Notes: generated by a model from the sequence alone, not told the origin. Shown: positions 35,653-47,830, counted from the first letter of the stretch. The stretch: DNA of 64,000 nucleotides from Exiguobacterium alkaliphilum 12/1 (GCF_000714435.1 NZ_JJMW01000044.1:1-64000), one strand, 5' to 3'. A program made the numbers and translations.

Positions 35653-36867
35653 ATGAACATAAGACAGATTCATCCGCTGACGCTAGGCGTCTTGTTCGGT
35701 ACGTTCTTTGCCCGGCTGTCGACTTTTTTCGTCATGCCATTTTTTGCGATTTATCTCGCGACGCTCGGTTTCTCGGCGAGCGTCATCGGAACGGTGTTCG
35801 CCGTCTCGGCCATTTCGGGATTGTTCATGAGCTTCTTCGGGGGGACGCTCTCGGACCGTCACGGACGGAAGCAGCTCATGCTGATCGGCATCGGCTTGAA
35901 TGCGCTCACGTTCACCGGTTTCGCGCTCGCGACGGAACTCGTTTGGTTTTACATATTTTCCGTGCTCATGGGCGTGTCCCGTTCCTTTTTAGAGCCGGCG
36001 TCTCGCGCGCTCATCAGCGATACGACGAAGCCCGAGCAACGTGTCATCGTCTATAACGTCCGCTATTTCTTAATCAACATCGCCGCGGCGATCGGTCCGC
36101 TGCTTGCGGTCGTCTTGTCGCTCACCGGGGCGAAGAGCGCGTTCTTCGTCGTGACCGCTGTGTACGTCCTCTATGGCCTCATCATCACGTCGCTGTTCCG
36201 GAAGTATCCGTTTGAAGAGAGTGACGCGTCGAAAGTTCGTCCGCGTTTGACAGAGACGTTCCGGGTGTTACGGGCGGACAAGACGTTTCGTTACGTCATC
36301 ATCGGGATGATTTTCGCTATCATCGGTTACAGTCAATTCAACTCGACGCTACCGCAGTTCATCGCGTTCCATGACGGGTTCAGCGACGGCTCGCGGCTGT
36401 TCGCGTACTTGTTGACGGTGAATGCGATCACGGTGCTCATCGTGCAGTATCCGATTATGCGGTTCGGCATTCGCGTCTCGCCAATCAAATCGCTCTTCTT
36501 CGGGGTGGCGACGCTGTCGATCGGTCTCCTTCTCATCGGCTTCGCTTCGGAAGTGTGGGTGCTCTTCGTCGCCATGGTCATCTTCACGGTCGGGGAAGTG
36601 CTCATGTTCACGATGACGGACGTCTTGACCGACGAACTGGCGCCGGAACATTTACGGGGGACGTATTTCGGGGCGATGGGACTGACGGCGCTCGGGCAAT
36701 CGGTCGGGCCGATTATCGGCGGACTGTTGCTCGACGGATTTAACAATGCGGCCTTGCCTGTATTTGGGAGTTTGGCCGTTGTCACGGCGTGCGGGGCGTT
36801 CTTCTTTATGGGGGCGTTCACGGAGCGGAAAGCAACATTGGCGCTCATCGAGGAAAAAGTTGGATAA
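35653..36867 (+). CDS. MFS transporter, multidrug-efflux-like
   Basis: 404 aa, twelve predicted membrane segments. The MFS loop 2-3 motif is GGTLSDRHGRKQLMLIG, and motif C-like glycines appear in AAAIGPLLAVVLS. Later GAMGLTALGQSVGPIIGGLLL resembles drug-proton antiporters. The substrate is unknown. Start ATG after AAGGGGGGAT. Single gene between metQ and the suf operon. Confidence 0.82.
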   Translation: MNIRQIHPLTLGVLFGTFFARLSTFFVMPFFAIYLATLGFSASVIGTVFAVSAISGLFMSFFGGTLSDRHGRKQLMLIGIGLNALTFTGFALATELVWFYIFSVLMGVSRSFLEPASRALISDTTKPEQRVIVYNVRYFLINIAAAIGPLLAVVLSLTGAKSAFFVVTAVYVLYGLIITSLFRKYPFEESDASKVRPRLTETFRVLRADKTFRYVIIGMIFAIIGYSQFNSTLPQFIAFHDGFSDGSRLFAYLLTVNAITVLIVQYPIMRFGIRVSPIKSLFFGVATLSIGLLLIGFASEVWVLFVAMVIFTVGEVLMFTMTDVLTDELAPEHLRGTYFGAMGLTALGQSVGPIIGGLLLDGFNNAALPVFGSLAVVTACGAFFFMGAFTERKATLALIEEKVG

Positions 36868-36890
36868 TATCTTGATTTCTCAATATTCCC

Positions 36891-36920
36891 ATTCTCAATA
36901 TTTATGTTTTTATTGAGAAT
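36891..36920. promoter_or_regulatory. 10-bp inverted repeat upstream of sufC
   Basis: ATTCTCAATA (36891-36900) and TATTGAGAAT (36911-36920) are perfect inverted copies around a 10-nt loop, with a further TCTCAATATT copy just upstream (36878-36887). There is no T run after it on the plus strand. It may be the operator of an iron- or redox-responsive regulator of suf, or a weak terminator for the MFS gene. Confidence 0.45.
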
Positions 36921-37023
36921 GAAGAATAAGGTGAGTCGCTTGAAATAAAAAATTGCCTAGATTAAGATTAGAATATATCTAATCTACGCCACAAATGGCG
37001 AGAAAAACGGAAGGGGTATCCGA

Positions 37024-37803
37024 ATGTCTAACGTACCACACATGAAAATTGATGACCTCCGCGTCTCAATCGAAGGAAAAGAGATTGTCAAAGGTCTTAA
37101 TCTTGAAATTAAAGGTGGCGAGATTCACGCCATCATGGGTCCAAACGGAACGGGTAAATCAACACTCGCATCTGCACTTATGGGCCACCCATTGTATGAA
37201 GTAACAGGCGGAAGCGTCGATTTGAACGGCGAAGACGTGCTCGAGATGGAAGTCGACGAGCGTGCACAGGCGGGTATGTTCCTCGCCATGCAGTACCCTG
37301 CTGAAATCAGCGGTGTCACAAATGCAGACTTCTTGCGTTCAGCGATCAACTCGCGTCGTGAAGAAGGCCAAGAAATCTCGCTCATGAAGTTCATCCGTGA
37401 ACTCGACGCGAAGATGGACGTTCTCGAAATCCCTTCAGAAATGGCACACCGCTATTTGAACGAAGGTTTCTCAGGTGGAGAAAAGAAACGTAACGAGATT
37501 CTTCAAATGATGATGATCAAACCGAACATCGCGATTCTTGACGAGATTGACTCAGGTCTTGATATCGATGCACTCAAAGTCGTCGCAACGGGCGTCAACG
37601 AGATGCGTTCAGAAGAGTTCGGCTGCTTAATCATCACGCACTATCAGCGTCTCCTCAACTACATCGAGCCAGACTTCGTCCACATCATGATGGATGGGAA
37701 AATCGTTATGTCTGGCGGCAAAGAGCTCGCACAGCGACTCGAGGCAGAAGGTTACGACTGGGTGAAACAAGATCTCGGAATGACAGTAGACACAGAAGCG
37801 TAA
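37024..37803 (+). CDS. sufC: Fe-S cluster assembly ATPase SufC
   Basis: 259 aa. ABC-type ATPase with Walker A IMGPNGTGKSTLA, signature FSGGEKKRNEILQM, Walker B IAILDEIDSGLDID and switch histidine LIITHYQRLL. The DEIDSGLDIDAL stretch is specific to SufC. It forms the SufBC2D scaffold complex with SufB and SufD. First gene of sufCDSUB; ribosome site GAAGGGGTATCCG. Confidence 0.96.
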   Translation: MSNVPHMKIDDLRVSIEGKEIVKGLNLEIKGGEIHAIMGPNGTGKSTLASALMGHPLYEVTGGSVDLNGEDVLEMEVDERAQAGMFLAMQYPAEISGVTNADFLRSAINSRREEGQEISLMKFIRELDAKMDVLEIPSEMAHRYLNEGFSGGEKKRNEILQMMMIKPNIAILDEIDSGLDIDALKVVATGVNEMRSEEFGCLIITHYQRLLNYIEPDFVHIMMDGKIVMSGGKELAQRLEAEGYDWVKQDLGMTVDTEA

Positions 37804-37815
37804 GGAGGCTGTACG

Positions 37816-40730
<2,915 letters not shown>

Positions 40731-40749
40731 GTAGAAGGAGGAGACCGAT

Positions 40750-42147
40750 ATGGCAAAAAACATGCCTGACATTGGCGATTATAAATATGGCTTCCATGAC
40801 CGAGACATCTCGATTTTCCGTTCAGGCCGCGGCTTGACGAATGAAATCGTAGAGACGATCTCGAACATGAAAGAAGAACCGGCTTGGATGCTCGAGTTCC
40901 GTTTGAAATCACTCGAGCAGTTCCGCAAGATGCCGATGCCGACATGGGGCGGCGACTTGTCTGCACTTGATTTCGATGAGATCACGTACTACGTCAAACC
41001 GTCTGAGAAGACGGAACGTTCGTGGGACGAGGTACCGGAAGAAATCAAGACGACGTTTGATAAGCTCGGGATCCCGGAAGCTGAGCAAAAATATTTGGCA
41101 GGTGTCTCGGCTCAGTACGAGTCAGAGGTCGTCTACCACAGCATGCAAGAAGACTTTGAAGCGAAAGGTGTCATCTTTAAAGATACAGACACGGCGCTCA
41201 AAGAAGACGAAGCACTTTTCCGTGAGTACTTCGGCAAGTTGATTCCGCCGACGGACAACAAGTTCGCCGCGCTCAACTCGGCCGTCTGGTCTGGTGGCTC
41301 GTTCATCTACGTACCAAAAGGCGTGAAACTCGAGCAACCGCTCCAAGCGTATTTCCGCATCAACTCGGAAAACATGGGGCAGTTCGAGCGGACGCTCATC
41401 ATCGTCGACGAAGGCGCATCGGTTCATTACGTCGAAGGATGCACGGCACCTGTCTACACGACGAACTCGCTCCACTCGGCGGTCGTTGAGATCTTCGTCA
41501 ACAAAGACGCATACTGCCGCTATACGACGATCCAAAACTGGGCGAACAACGTCTACAACTTGGTCACGAAGCGTGCCATCTGTGAAGCGGGCGCGTCGAT
41601 GGAATGGATCGATGGCAACATCGGTTCGAAATTGACGATGAAATACCCGGCCGTCATCTTAAAAGGTGAAGGTTCACGTGGGATGACGCTTTCGATCGCC
41701 CTCGGTGGTAAAGGCCAACACCAAGACGCCGGCGCGAAGATGATTCACCTCGCACCGAATACGTCATCGTCCATCGTCTCGAAGTCGATCTCGAAACAAG
41801 GCGGAAAAGTCTCGTATCGCGGAATCGTCCATTTCGGACGTAAGGCGAAAGGTGCCCGCTCGAACATCGAGTGTGACACGCTCATCATGGACAACCAGTC
41901 GACGTCAGACACGATCCCGTATAACGAGATCTTGAACGACCAGGTGTCACTCGAGCACGAAGCGAAAGTCTCAAAAGTGTCAGAAGAGCAACTCTTCTAC
42001 CTTATGAGCCGTGGTATCTCGGAAGAAGAAGCGACGGAAATGATCGTCATGGGCTTCATCGAGCCGTTCACGAAAGAATTACCGATGGAATATGCTGTCG
42101 AAATGAACCGTCTCATCAAGTTCGAGATGGAAGGATCGATTGGATAA
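40750..42147 (+). CDS. sufB: Fe-S cluster assembly protein SufB
   Basis: 465 aa, full length. Landmarks are [80 protein letters not shown] and the C-terminal [20 protein letters not shown]. It carries the cluster in the SufBC2D scaffold. The last gene of the operon, 19 bp after sufU, with AAGGAGGAGA. Confidence 0.96.
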   Translation: MAKNMPDIGDYKYGFHDRDISIFRSGRGLTNEIVETISNMKEEPAWMLEFRLKSLEQFRKMPMPTWGGDLSALDFDEITYYVKPSEKTERSWDEVPEEIKTTFDKLGIPEAEQKYLAGVSAQYESEVVYHSMQEDFEAKGVIFKDTDTALKEDEALFREYFGKLIPPTDNKFAALNSAVWSGGSFIYVPKGVKLEQPLQAYFRINSENMGQFERTLIIVDEGASVHYVEGCTAPVYTTNSLHSAVVEIFVNKDAYCRYTTIQNWANNVYNLVTKRAICEAGASMEWIDGNIGSKLTMKYPAVILKGEGSRGMTLSIALGGKGQHQDAGAKMIHLAPNTSSSIVSKSISKQGGKVSYRGIVHFGRKAKGARSNIECDTLIMDNQSTSDTIPYNEILNDQVSLEHEAKVSKVSEEQLFYLMSRGISEEEATEMIVMGFIEPFTKELPMEYAVEMNRLIKFEMEGSIG

Positions 42148-42168
42148 GTAGATCAGATAAGGGTTATG

Positions 42169-42212
42169 TGGAGGCTTGATTTCTTTCAAGTCTTCACACA
42201 ATCCTTTTTTAT
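42169..42212 (+). terminator. Terminator of sufCDSUB
   Basis: TGTGGAGGCTTGA pairs with TCAAGTCTTCACA, with a TTTCTT loop, followed by CAATCCTTTTTTATTT. Confidence 0.75.
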
Positions 42213-42286
42213 TTGTCGCTATTCTTTGGGAAAAGACTATATTGCATGCATGGAACAGGAATATTTGGTTTTTTTTAGAATTTATA

Positions 42287-42315
42287 TTGACAAGTTGTGT
42301 GATAATTGTGATAAT
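42287..42315 (+). promoter_or_regulatory. Promoter of the second S-box leader
   Basis: Perfect TTGACA (42287-42292), 17-bp spacer, GATAAT (42310-42315), ending 22 bp before the riboswitch, the same spacing as the metNPQ promoter. Confidence 0.82.
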
Positions 42316-42337
42316 ACAAAGTAATTTGATATGAATA

Positions 42338-42511
42338 CTCTTATTAAGAGCAGGTGGAGGGAATTAGCCCTATGAAGCCCGGCAACCATCCGTACTGAAT
42401 CGCCAGTACGGAAACGGTGCTAAATCTAACAGCGAACGCTGAGAGATGAGAGGAAATCGGAATTTTTCGGAATCCTTCTGTCTCGTCTATGAGTTCAGAA
42501 GGATTTTTTTG
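42338..42511 (+). promoter_or_regulatory. SAM-I (S-box) riboswitch with terminator, LVIVD gene
   Basis: P1 is CTCTTATT (42338-42345) with GATGAGAG (42445-42452). Core blocks AGAGCAGGTGGAGGGAATTA, GCCCTATGAAGCCCGGCAAC, the CGTACTG/CAGTACG P3 arm, GGTGCTAAATC and CAGCGAACGCTG are all present. A terminator follows: AATCCTTCTG (42471-42480) with CAGAAGGATT (42496-42505) and a T run. It should switch off the downstream secreted protein when SAM is plentiful. Confidence 0.95.
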
Positions 42512-42563
42512 CATTCTGCCTCTAACAGAGTTTCTATCAAAAAAACCTAAGGGGGAGTTTGAT

Positions 42564-43955
42564 TTGAAAGGAAAGTTTTTGTTAAGTGCAGCGCTCGTCA
42601 CAGGATTGACCGTCTCGTCGGCATTACCGGTTACATATGCGCATGATGAGCTAGGCGACATCAACATCGAGAAAGGAGAGCGGAACGCGGATGAAATCAG
42701 TTCGGTCACAGTGACCGAAGGAAGCAAGAACGTCAAGTTTCTGCACGAGACGGCATCTGTGCCGTTAAAAGAGATTCGAGAAGGGGTGAAAAACAGCACG
42801 GCCGACGTCTATGCGCATAAAGGATTCGCTTACACGGGGACGCATACTGCCGGGGGTGGGAACGGTGGCGTTCGCGTGTTCGACTTAAAAGATCCGTCGA
42901 ACCCGAAAGAAGTGGCCGTATTCGCCGACCAAGACATCCCGGGTACGTGGCAAGAAAAAGTCATCGTCAAAACGGTCAACACGAAGTCGTTTAAAGGGGA
43001 CTTGGCCGTCGTATCGGTACAGCAATTAAATTCGAAAGATCCGAACTCTAAAGGGGGCTTCCTCTTATACGATGTGACGAATCCATATGAGCCGAAGAAG
43101 TTAGGTTTCTATGAAGTCACGAAGAAAACGAGAGGGACACATGAGCTCTACTTGACGACGCAAGGGGATCGGGTATTGGTCTTGGCCTCAAGCCCTTACG
43201 CCGATTATTATTCTCATGGGAAAGAGAAAGACTTCCAACTCGTGGATGTCACAAACCCAGCTGAACCAAAGAAATTGTATGAGTTCGACCCACGTACTTT
43301 AGCGGAAGTTGACGGTAGCTTTGACGGCTACAATTGGAAAGCGCCGGACGGAAAGACACGACCGGTGTTCAACCATAGCGCGTATGCAGACGAGAACGGG
43401 AAAACCGCTTACCTTTCGTTCTGGGATCTCGGGACCATCATTTTGGACATTTCAAATCCAGAAAACGTGAAATACGAAGGGCGGACGGCTTTCGCATCGA
43501 ACCAACAAGGTTCAGCCCACTCGGCTGCACTTGCAAAAGGCGGCACGGTCCTCATCGAAACGAGAGAAGTGTATGTTCCAGTCAAGCCGGGCTATGAACA
43601 GTCTTATGGTTACACACGAATTTTTGACATCAAAGATAAAACAAACCCGAAACTATTGAGCGAATTCAAAACCGATTTGACAGAAGATATTTCGGAGAAT
43701 CCGACTGAGCAAGTGACGTTTGGGAAGACGGTACACGATCCGAAAGTACTTGGAAACACGTTGTACTTGTCTCACTATGCAGGCGGCGTCCGTGCAGTAG
43801 ACATCTCAAACCCGAGCAAGCCGGTGCAGATCGGAAAATACGTGCCTGCTGACGCGAACATTTGGGGCGTTTATGTCGACCGTAACTATGTTTTGGCATC
43901 GGACATGGGGACAGGGTTGAAGGTTCTACAGAAGAATAATAAGAGCGGAAATTAA
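42564..43955 (+). CDS. Secreted LVIVD-repeat beta-propeller protein under S-box control
   Basis: 463 aa. The product starts with TTG at 42564, after AAGGGGGAG; an in-frame ATG at 42489 lies inside the riboswitch terminator and is rejected. A signal peptide MKGKFLLSAALVTGLTVSS precedes cleavage near TYA-HDE. The mature part has repeated blades of the LVIVD type: GGVRVFDLKDPSNPKEVAVF, FLLYDVTNPYEPKKLGFYEV, FQLVDVTNPAEPKKLYEFD, IILDISNPENVKYEG, TRIFDIKDKTNPKLLSEF and VRAVDISNPSKPVQIGKYVP. Such proteins bind ligands or act at the cell surface, with no defined reaction. The riboswitch ties it to methionine or sulfur supply. Confidence 0.85.
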   Translation: MKGKFLLSAALVTGLTVSSALPVTYAHDELGDINIEKGERNADEISSVTVTEGSKNVKFLHETASVPLKEIREGVKNSTADVYAHKGFAYTGTHTAGGGNGGVRVFDLKDPSNPKEVAVFADQDIPGTWQEKVIVKTVNTKSFKGDLAVVSVQQLNSKDPNSKGGFLLYDVTNPYEPKKLGFYEVTKKTRGTHELYLTTQGDRVLVLASSPYADYYSHGKEKDFQLVDVTNPAEPKKLYEFDPRTLAEVDGSFDGYNWKAPDGKTRPVFNHSAYADENGKTAYLSFWDLGTIILDISNPENVKYEGRTAFASNQQGSAHSAALAKGGTVLIETREVYVPVKPGYEQSYGYTRIFDIKDKTNPKLLSEFKTDLTEDISENPTEQVTFGKTVHDPKVLGNTLYLSHYAGGVRAVDISNPSKPVQIGKYVPADANIWGVYVDRNYVLASDMGTGLKVLQKNNKSGN

Positions 43956-43988
43956 TCATGCTCAGTAAAATATGAGGTACGAATGACG

Positions 43989-44021
43989 AAAACCAACGAA
44001 GCTGCACTTCGTTGGTTTTTT
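43989..44021 (+). terminator. Terminator after the LVIVD gene
   Basis: AAAACCAACGAAG (43989-44001) pairs with CTTCGTTGGTTTT (44007-44019), with more T after it. Confidence 0.92.
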
Positions 44022-44050
44022 GTATAATCAAACAAGGGGGTGCGAGTCCA

Positions 44051-44476
44051 ATGAAGCGATTTCAGTTAGAGACCAAAACGTTAGTGGCATTCATGCACGA
44101 CATTCGTGTGCGGTGTCCGCAATGTGAACAACGTGCAGACATTGTGATGAATGAGACGTTACGTCTCAGTTGTCTAGCTTGCGGGCTTGTGCGCACATAC
44201 ACGGGTATAGGATTCAGGATGGGTGGGGGCGCGTTCGATCCTTTCTTTCGGTTACCGCTTTATTTGCAGACAAATTGCTGTGGTCACGTCCTTTGGGCTT
44301 ACAACCGAGACCATCTTGCTTATATGAGAGAGTACGTGGAAGCGGATATTCGGACGAGTGACGGGGAAAACAGCAGTATCGAGAGTCGTTTGCCCAAGTG
44401 GATGAAGCAAAAACACAATCGAGAAGACGTGTTGCGGGCAATCAAGCGCTTAGAGATTATATGTGAGAAGGGATGA
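44051..44476 (+). CDS. Hypothetical zinc-ribbon-like protein, 141 aa
   Basis: Not a family I recognise. Two cysteine pairs in the first third, VRCPQCEQ and LSCLACGLV, about 18 residues apart, should form a zinc ribbon. A further TNCCGH follows, and the C-terminal half is charged and helical (MKQKHNREDVLRAIKRLEII). Start ATG at 44051 after AAGGGGGTGCGAG. The next gene follows after 6 bp, so they form a two-gene unit. Confidence 0.65.
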   Translation: MKRFQLETKTLVAFMHDIRVRCPQCEQRADIVMNETLRLSCLACGLVRTYTGIGFRMGGGAFDPFFRLPLYLQTNCCGHVLWAYNRDHLAYMREYVEADIRTSDGENSSIESRLPKWMKQKHNREDVLRAIKRLEIICEKG

Positions 44477-44482
44477 ACCGGG

Positions 44483-44896
44483 GTGGATCGACAAAAAGAA
44501 TTACAAATAATCGAGGAGCGGCAATTGACATCGGTAATGAATGAGACGAGATGGAAGCGCCTCGGTCATACAGTGAGCACGACGTTACCGTATTTACCGC
44601 CGTATCAAATCAAATACTTAGGTGAAGATACGTTGTTTCCAAGCGGCGAATTGTCTCAATTCGAAAATTTAGATTGGGATGATGTTTGGGTGGAATCTTC
44701 TTTACGGTCGAATGAATGGATTCGTTTGCGTACAAAGGTGTTGCTCTATAAAGGTGTCCTCATTGACCCAGACGTATATGATGTGACCGACGAACTTATA
44801 GACATCTTAAAGAAAGAGCGAATCCCATTCATCCAAAACGGAGATATCATTCAAGTGTATGGATATGTTAGGGATACAGGAATTTTTGAGAGATAG
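44483..44896 (+). CDS. Hypothetical protein, DUF6678-like
   Basis: 137 aa. The stretch VMNETRWKRLGHTV followed by LPYLPPYQIKYL resembles the DUF6678 pattern (VMNxTKW ... PPYQxK) as I remember it. The rest is acidic and soluble. GTG start at 44483 after AGAAGGGA. Likely cotranscribed with the zinc-ribbon protein. No function is known. Confidence 0.65.
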   Translation: MDRQKELQIIEERQLTSVMNETRWKRLGHTVSTTLPYLPPYQIKYLGEDTLFPSGELSQFENLDWDDVWVESSLRSNEWIRLRTKVLLYKGVLIDPDVYDVTDELIDILKKERIPFIQNGDIIQVYGYVRDTGIFER

Positions 44897-45013
44897 TTGA
44901 AGAGTTAGCGAAGCGAGGAAGCAGCTGACATCCTCATCTTTTGGATTTTTGTCGTGAAACACGTGTGAGTCGGGTATGCTAAAAGAGAGCAAGTATTTAG
45001 GGAGGTTATGTAT

Positions 45014-45970
45014 ATGGAAACGATTGATCCAAAAGACATCACCCGCATCGCCGTCGTCGGCGCCGGCTGGGTCGGTATCAGTTTCGCCTATCAACTGTCT
45101 ACGGCGGCGCTATGTGAGGAGCTCGTCTTAATCGACTCGAATCACGCCAAAGCCGAAGGGGAAGCGATGGACCTAAACCACGGCATCTCGTTCGCCCCGA
45201 GCCCGGTCCGGATTTGGGCGGGGGATTATTCGGACTGTCGGGATGCGGACATCGTCGTCATCACGGCCGGAGCCGCGCAGAAGCTCGGTCAGACGCAGAT
45301 GGACCTCGCCGAACAAAATGCGACGGTCGTCCGAGACGTCACGAACCAAGTGATGGCGAGCGGATTTGACGGCATCCTCGTCGTCGCGACGAACCCCGTG
45401 AACGTCATGGCCCACGTCGCCTGGAAGGCGTCCGGGCTACCGAAACGTCGCGTCATCGGCTCAGGTACGGTGCTCGACACGGCGCGACTGCGCTATAAGG
45501 TCGGGGAGTACTTCGACTTGTCACCGCGTAACTGTCACGTCTATTATATGGGCGAGCACGGAGCCGGGGGCTTCGTCGCTTGGAATAACGCGCGGATTTA
45601 CGGGAAGTCGATTGGGCAACTCCTAGAGGAGAACAATCAGTACAGCCAAGCGGATTTGGATGATATTTATCAACGCGTCCGTGACGCGGCCAACCAAATC
45701 ATCGAATATAAGAGTGCAGCCTATTACGCGATTGGGCTTGGGCTGCTCCGGATCGTCCGGGCCATCGTCCGCAACGAGAATTCGGTCGTCACAATCGGGG
45801 CGCACCTTGACGGGGAATATGGGGTATCCGGCCTTCACATCGGAGTACCGGCTTTAATCGACCGGACCGGGATTCGCCAAATCATCGAAATCGATTTGAC
45901 TGATGCGGAACAGCAACAGTTCAACGAATCAGCGGACCGGATTCATCGCGCCATCGCGAACGTCGAATAA
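45014..45970 (+). CDS. L-lactate dehydrogenase paralogue with altered active site
   Basis: 318 aa, LDH/MDH fold. The NAD loop is AVVGAGWVGISFAYQL, and VIGSGTVLDTARLRY keeps the catalytic Asp168 and Arg171 (classical numbering). GEHG keeps His195. However, the mobile-loop GETRL of true LDH is GQTQM here, so the catalytic Arg109 is Gln. The usual GEHGDSE or GEHGDTE is GEHGAGG. The Thr246 position (GATYYG in true LDH) reads SAAYYA. It may therefore use another substrate or be a non-catalytic NAD-binding relative. ATG 45014 has good spacing from AGGGAGG; the ATG at 45008 abuts it. It may still be annotated as ldh by similarity. Confidence 0.8.
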   Translation: METIDPKDITRIAVVGAGWVGISFAYQLSTAALCEELVLIDSNHAKAEGEAMDLNHGISFAPSPVRIWAGDYSDCRDADIVVITAGAAQKLGQTQMDLAEQNATVVRDVTNQVMASGFDGILVVATNPVNVMAHVAWKASGLPKRRVIGSGTVLDTARLRYKVGEYFDLSPRNCHVYYMGEHGAGGFVAWNNARIYGKSIGQLLEENNQYSQADLDDIYQRVRDAANQIIEYKSAAYYAIGLGLLRIVRAIVRNENSVVTIGAHLDGEYGVSGLHIGVPALIDRTGIRQIIEIDLTDAEQQQFNESADRIHRAIANVE

Positions 45971-46006
45971 AAAAGGGACCCGGTCGCGCATGCGGCCGGG
46001 TCTTCG
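45970..46006 (-). terminator. Terminator between LDH-like gene and alanine carrier
   Basis: GACCCGG (45977-45983) pairs with CCGGGTC (45996-46002). On the minus strand a U run follows (complement of the A run 45969-45974), so it serves the AGCS gene best. Confidence 0.75.
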
Positions 46007-46008
46007 CA

Positions 46009-47391
46009 TTAGGACGCCTTCTCTTCGGCGACATCTTTTTTGTAATACTTCTCTGACGTAAAGAACTCGGTCGTCAGTCGCTTCACTTCACCGCTCAAGA
46101 GCAAGACGGCAATCATGTTCGGGATGAGGATCATCGCGAGCATCAAATCGAGGAAGTTCCAAATCATTTGGGCTCCGCCGATCGCCCCGATGACGATGGA
46201 TGCGATGTAGACGATTTTCATGAAGAACCCGGCCTTCAAACCGAACAAGTACTCGGCTTGACGCGAACCGTAAAAGATGATGACGATAATCGTCGATAAG
46301 ACGAAGAAGATGAGTGAGATGGTGACGAGCAGTCCACCTGTATAGCCGAAATATTCACGGAACGCGATCGTCGTCAAGGCGGCCGGGTCACTCATGGCCC
46401 CGTCACGTGTCCAGACACCGGACGACAAGACGACGAACGCCGTCGTGCTACAGATGATGAGCGTGTCGATGACGATTCCGATGACGGCCCAGAACCCTTG
46501 ACGTACCGGATGGTCGGTTTGCGCGGCGGCGTGAGCGATCGGCGCCGTACCGAGCCCGGCTTCGTTCGAGTAGAGACCACGGGCGAAGCCCCAACGAATC
46601 GTCTCGGCGACAGCGGCCCCGGCGAAGCCACCGAGTGCGGCCATCGGTTGGAACGCATACGAGAAGATGAGTCCGACCACTTCAGGGATTTGACTGATGT
46701 TCATCAAGACGATGATAAGTCCGGCACCGACGTAGACGAGTGCCATGACAGGTACAACGACTTCTGTCACTTTTGCAATTCGTTTCAAACCACCGAAGAC
46801 GATGACACCGACAAGGGCGGCGACGACGAGGCCGGTGATGAGCGTATTCCCATCAAACGTCTCGCGCACGGCTGAACTGACGGCGTTGCCTTGCACCATG
46901 ATGCTCGGGATGAGTTCAATCATGAGCGCGAACGCGAACCAAGAGGCGAGCCACTTCATCTTCAACCCTTTCGCCATGTAATAGACGGGTCCGCCGACGA
47001 ACTCACCGGCTTCGTTCTTCTCACGATACCGGACGGCGAGCACGCTCTCGGAGAATTTGATGGCCATGCCGACGATGGCGATGACCCACATCCAGAAGAT
47101 GGCACCCGGTCCCCCGAACATGATCGCTGCAGGCACACCGATGATGTTCGCGGCACCGACTGTAGAGGACAATGCGGACGTAAGCGCCTGCCTTGGGCTG
47201 ATGTCGCCTTCTCCTTTCGGTTTTTTAAAGACACTGCCGAACGTTTGCTTCACTATGTACAACGGGTATCGAAATTGGAAAAAGCCTAGTTTAATCGTTA
47301 AGAAGATGCCAGATAGGACGAGCAATGAGATGATGGGGACACCCCAAAGCCAATCTGAAAATGTGGTCACGCTGTTAATTAGTACATTCAC
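46009..47391 (-). CDS. AGCS-family sodium:alanine/glycine symporter
   Basis: 460 aa, about ten to eleven membrane segments. Family signatures are QALTSALSSTVGAANIIGVPAA (the sodium/substrate motif), GGPGAIFWMWVIAIVGMAIKFSESVLAVRYRE, GGPVYYMAKGL and GFARGLYSNEAGLGTAPIAHAAA. It imports alanine or glycine with sodium, as AlsT-like carriers do. It begins with GTG at 47391 after an AGGAGTG site. Single gene on the minus strand, divergent from acylphosphatase. Confidence 0.9.
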   Translation of the reverse strand: MNVLINSVTTFSDWLWGVPIISLLVLSGIFLTIKLGFFQFRYPLYIVKQTFGSVFKKPKGEGDISPRQALTSALSSTVGAANIIGVPAAIMFGGPGAIFWMWVIAIVGMAIKFSESVLAVRYREKNEAGEFVGGPVYYMAKGLKMKWLASWFAFALMIELIPSIMVQGNAVSSAVRETFDGNTLITGLVVAALVGVIVFGGLKRIAKVTEVVVPVMALVYVGAGLIIVLMNISQIPEVVGLIFSYAFQPMAALGGFAGAAVAETIRWGFARGLYSNEAGLGTAPIAHAAAQTDHPVRQGFWAVIGIVIDTLIICSTTAFVVLSSGVWTRDGAMSDPAALTTIAFREYFGYTGGLLVTISLIFFVLSTIIVIIFYGSRQAEYLFGLKAGFFMKIVYIASIVIGAIGGAQMIWNFLDLMLAMILIPNMIAVLLLSGEVKRLTTEFFTSEKYYKKDVAEEKAS

Positions 47392-47485
47392 CGAATCACT
47401 CCTGTTCCATTATTTTACTTATATATTGTTTCCTATCTCACTTGCGATTAAACCTGAATGCTTGAATAAAAGGAGGAGAACTTAT

Positions 47486-47758
47486 ATGACGATTGCGAAA
47501 CGTCTCATCGTATCCGGGCGCGTCCAAGGTGTCGGGTTCCGTTACTTTACCCAATCGACGGCGCTTGCCTATAAAGTGAAGGGTTGGGTCCGCAACTTGA
47601 GTGACGGGACAGTCGAGATTCATGCGGAGGCGGAGGAAAACCAGTATGAATCGTTCAAACAGGCACTCCGAGATGGAAATCGTTTCGTCGGGGTCGAACG
47701 GATCGATGAGACCGAAGTGATGGAAGCAGGTCATCGTAAATTTGATATCCGTTATTGA
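47486..47758 (+). CDS. acyP: Acylphosphatase
   Basis: 90 aa. The active-site pattern is complete: RLIVSGRVQGVGFRYFT (catalytic Arg in GVGFR) and GWVRNLSDGTVEIHAEA (catalytic Asn in RNLSDG). It hydrolyses acyl phosphates in the cytosol. Start ATG after AAAGGAGGAGAAC. Single gene with its own terminator. Confidence 0.95.
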   Translation: MTIAKRLIVSGRVQGVGFRYFTQSTALAYKVKGWVRNLSDGTVEIHAEAEENQYESFKQALRDGNRFVGVERIDETEVMEAGHRKFDIRY

Positions 47759-47800
47759 CCAATTGTGCAACAAATTCCAATAAATCGGCTTGACAATTGG

Positions 47801-47830
47801 GCTCACTCTATCAAACGAGGGAGCTTTTTG
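47801..47830 (+). terminator. Terminator after acylphosphatase
   Basis: GCTCACTC (47801-47808) pairs with GAGGGAGC (47817-47824), one mismatch, then TTTTTG. Confidence 0.75.
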
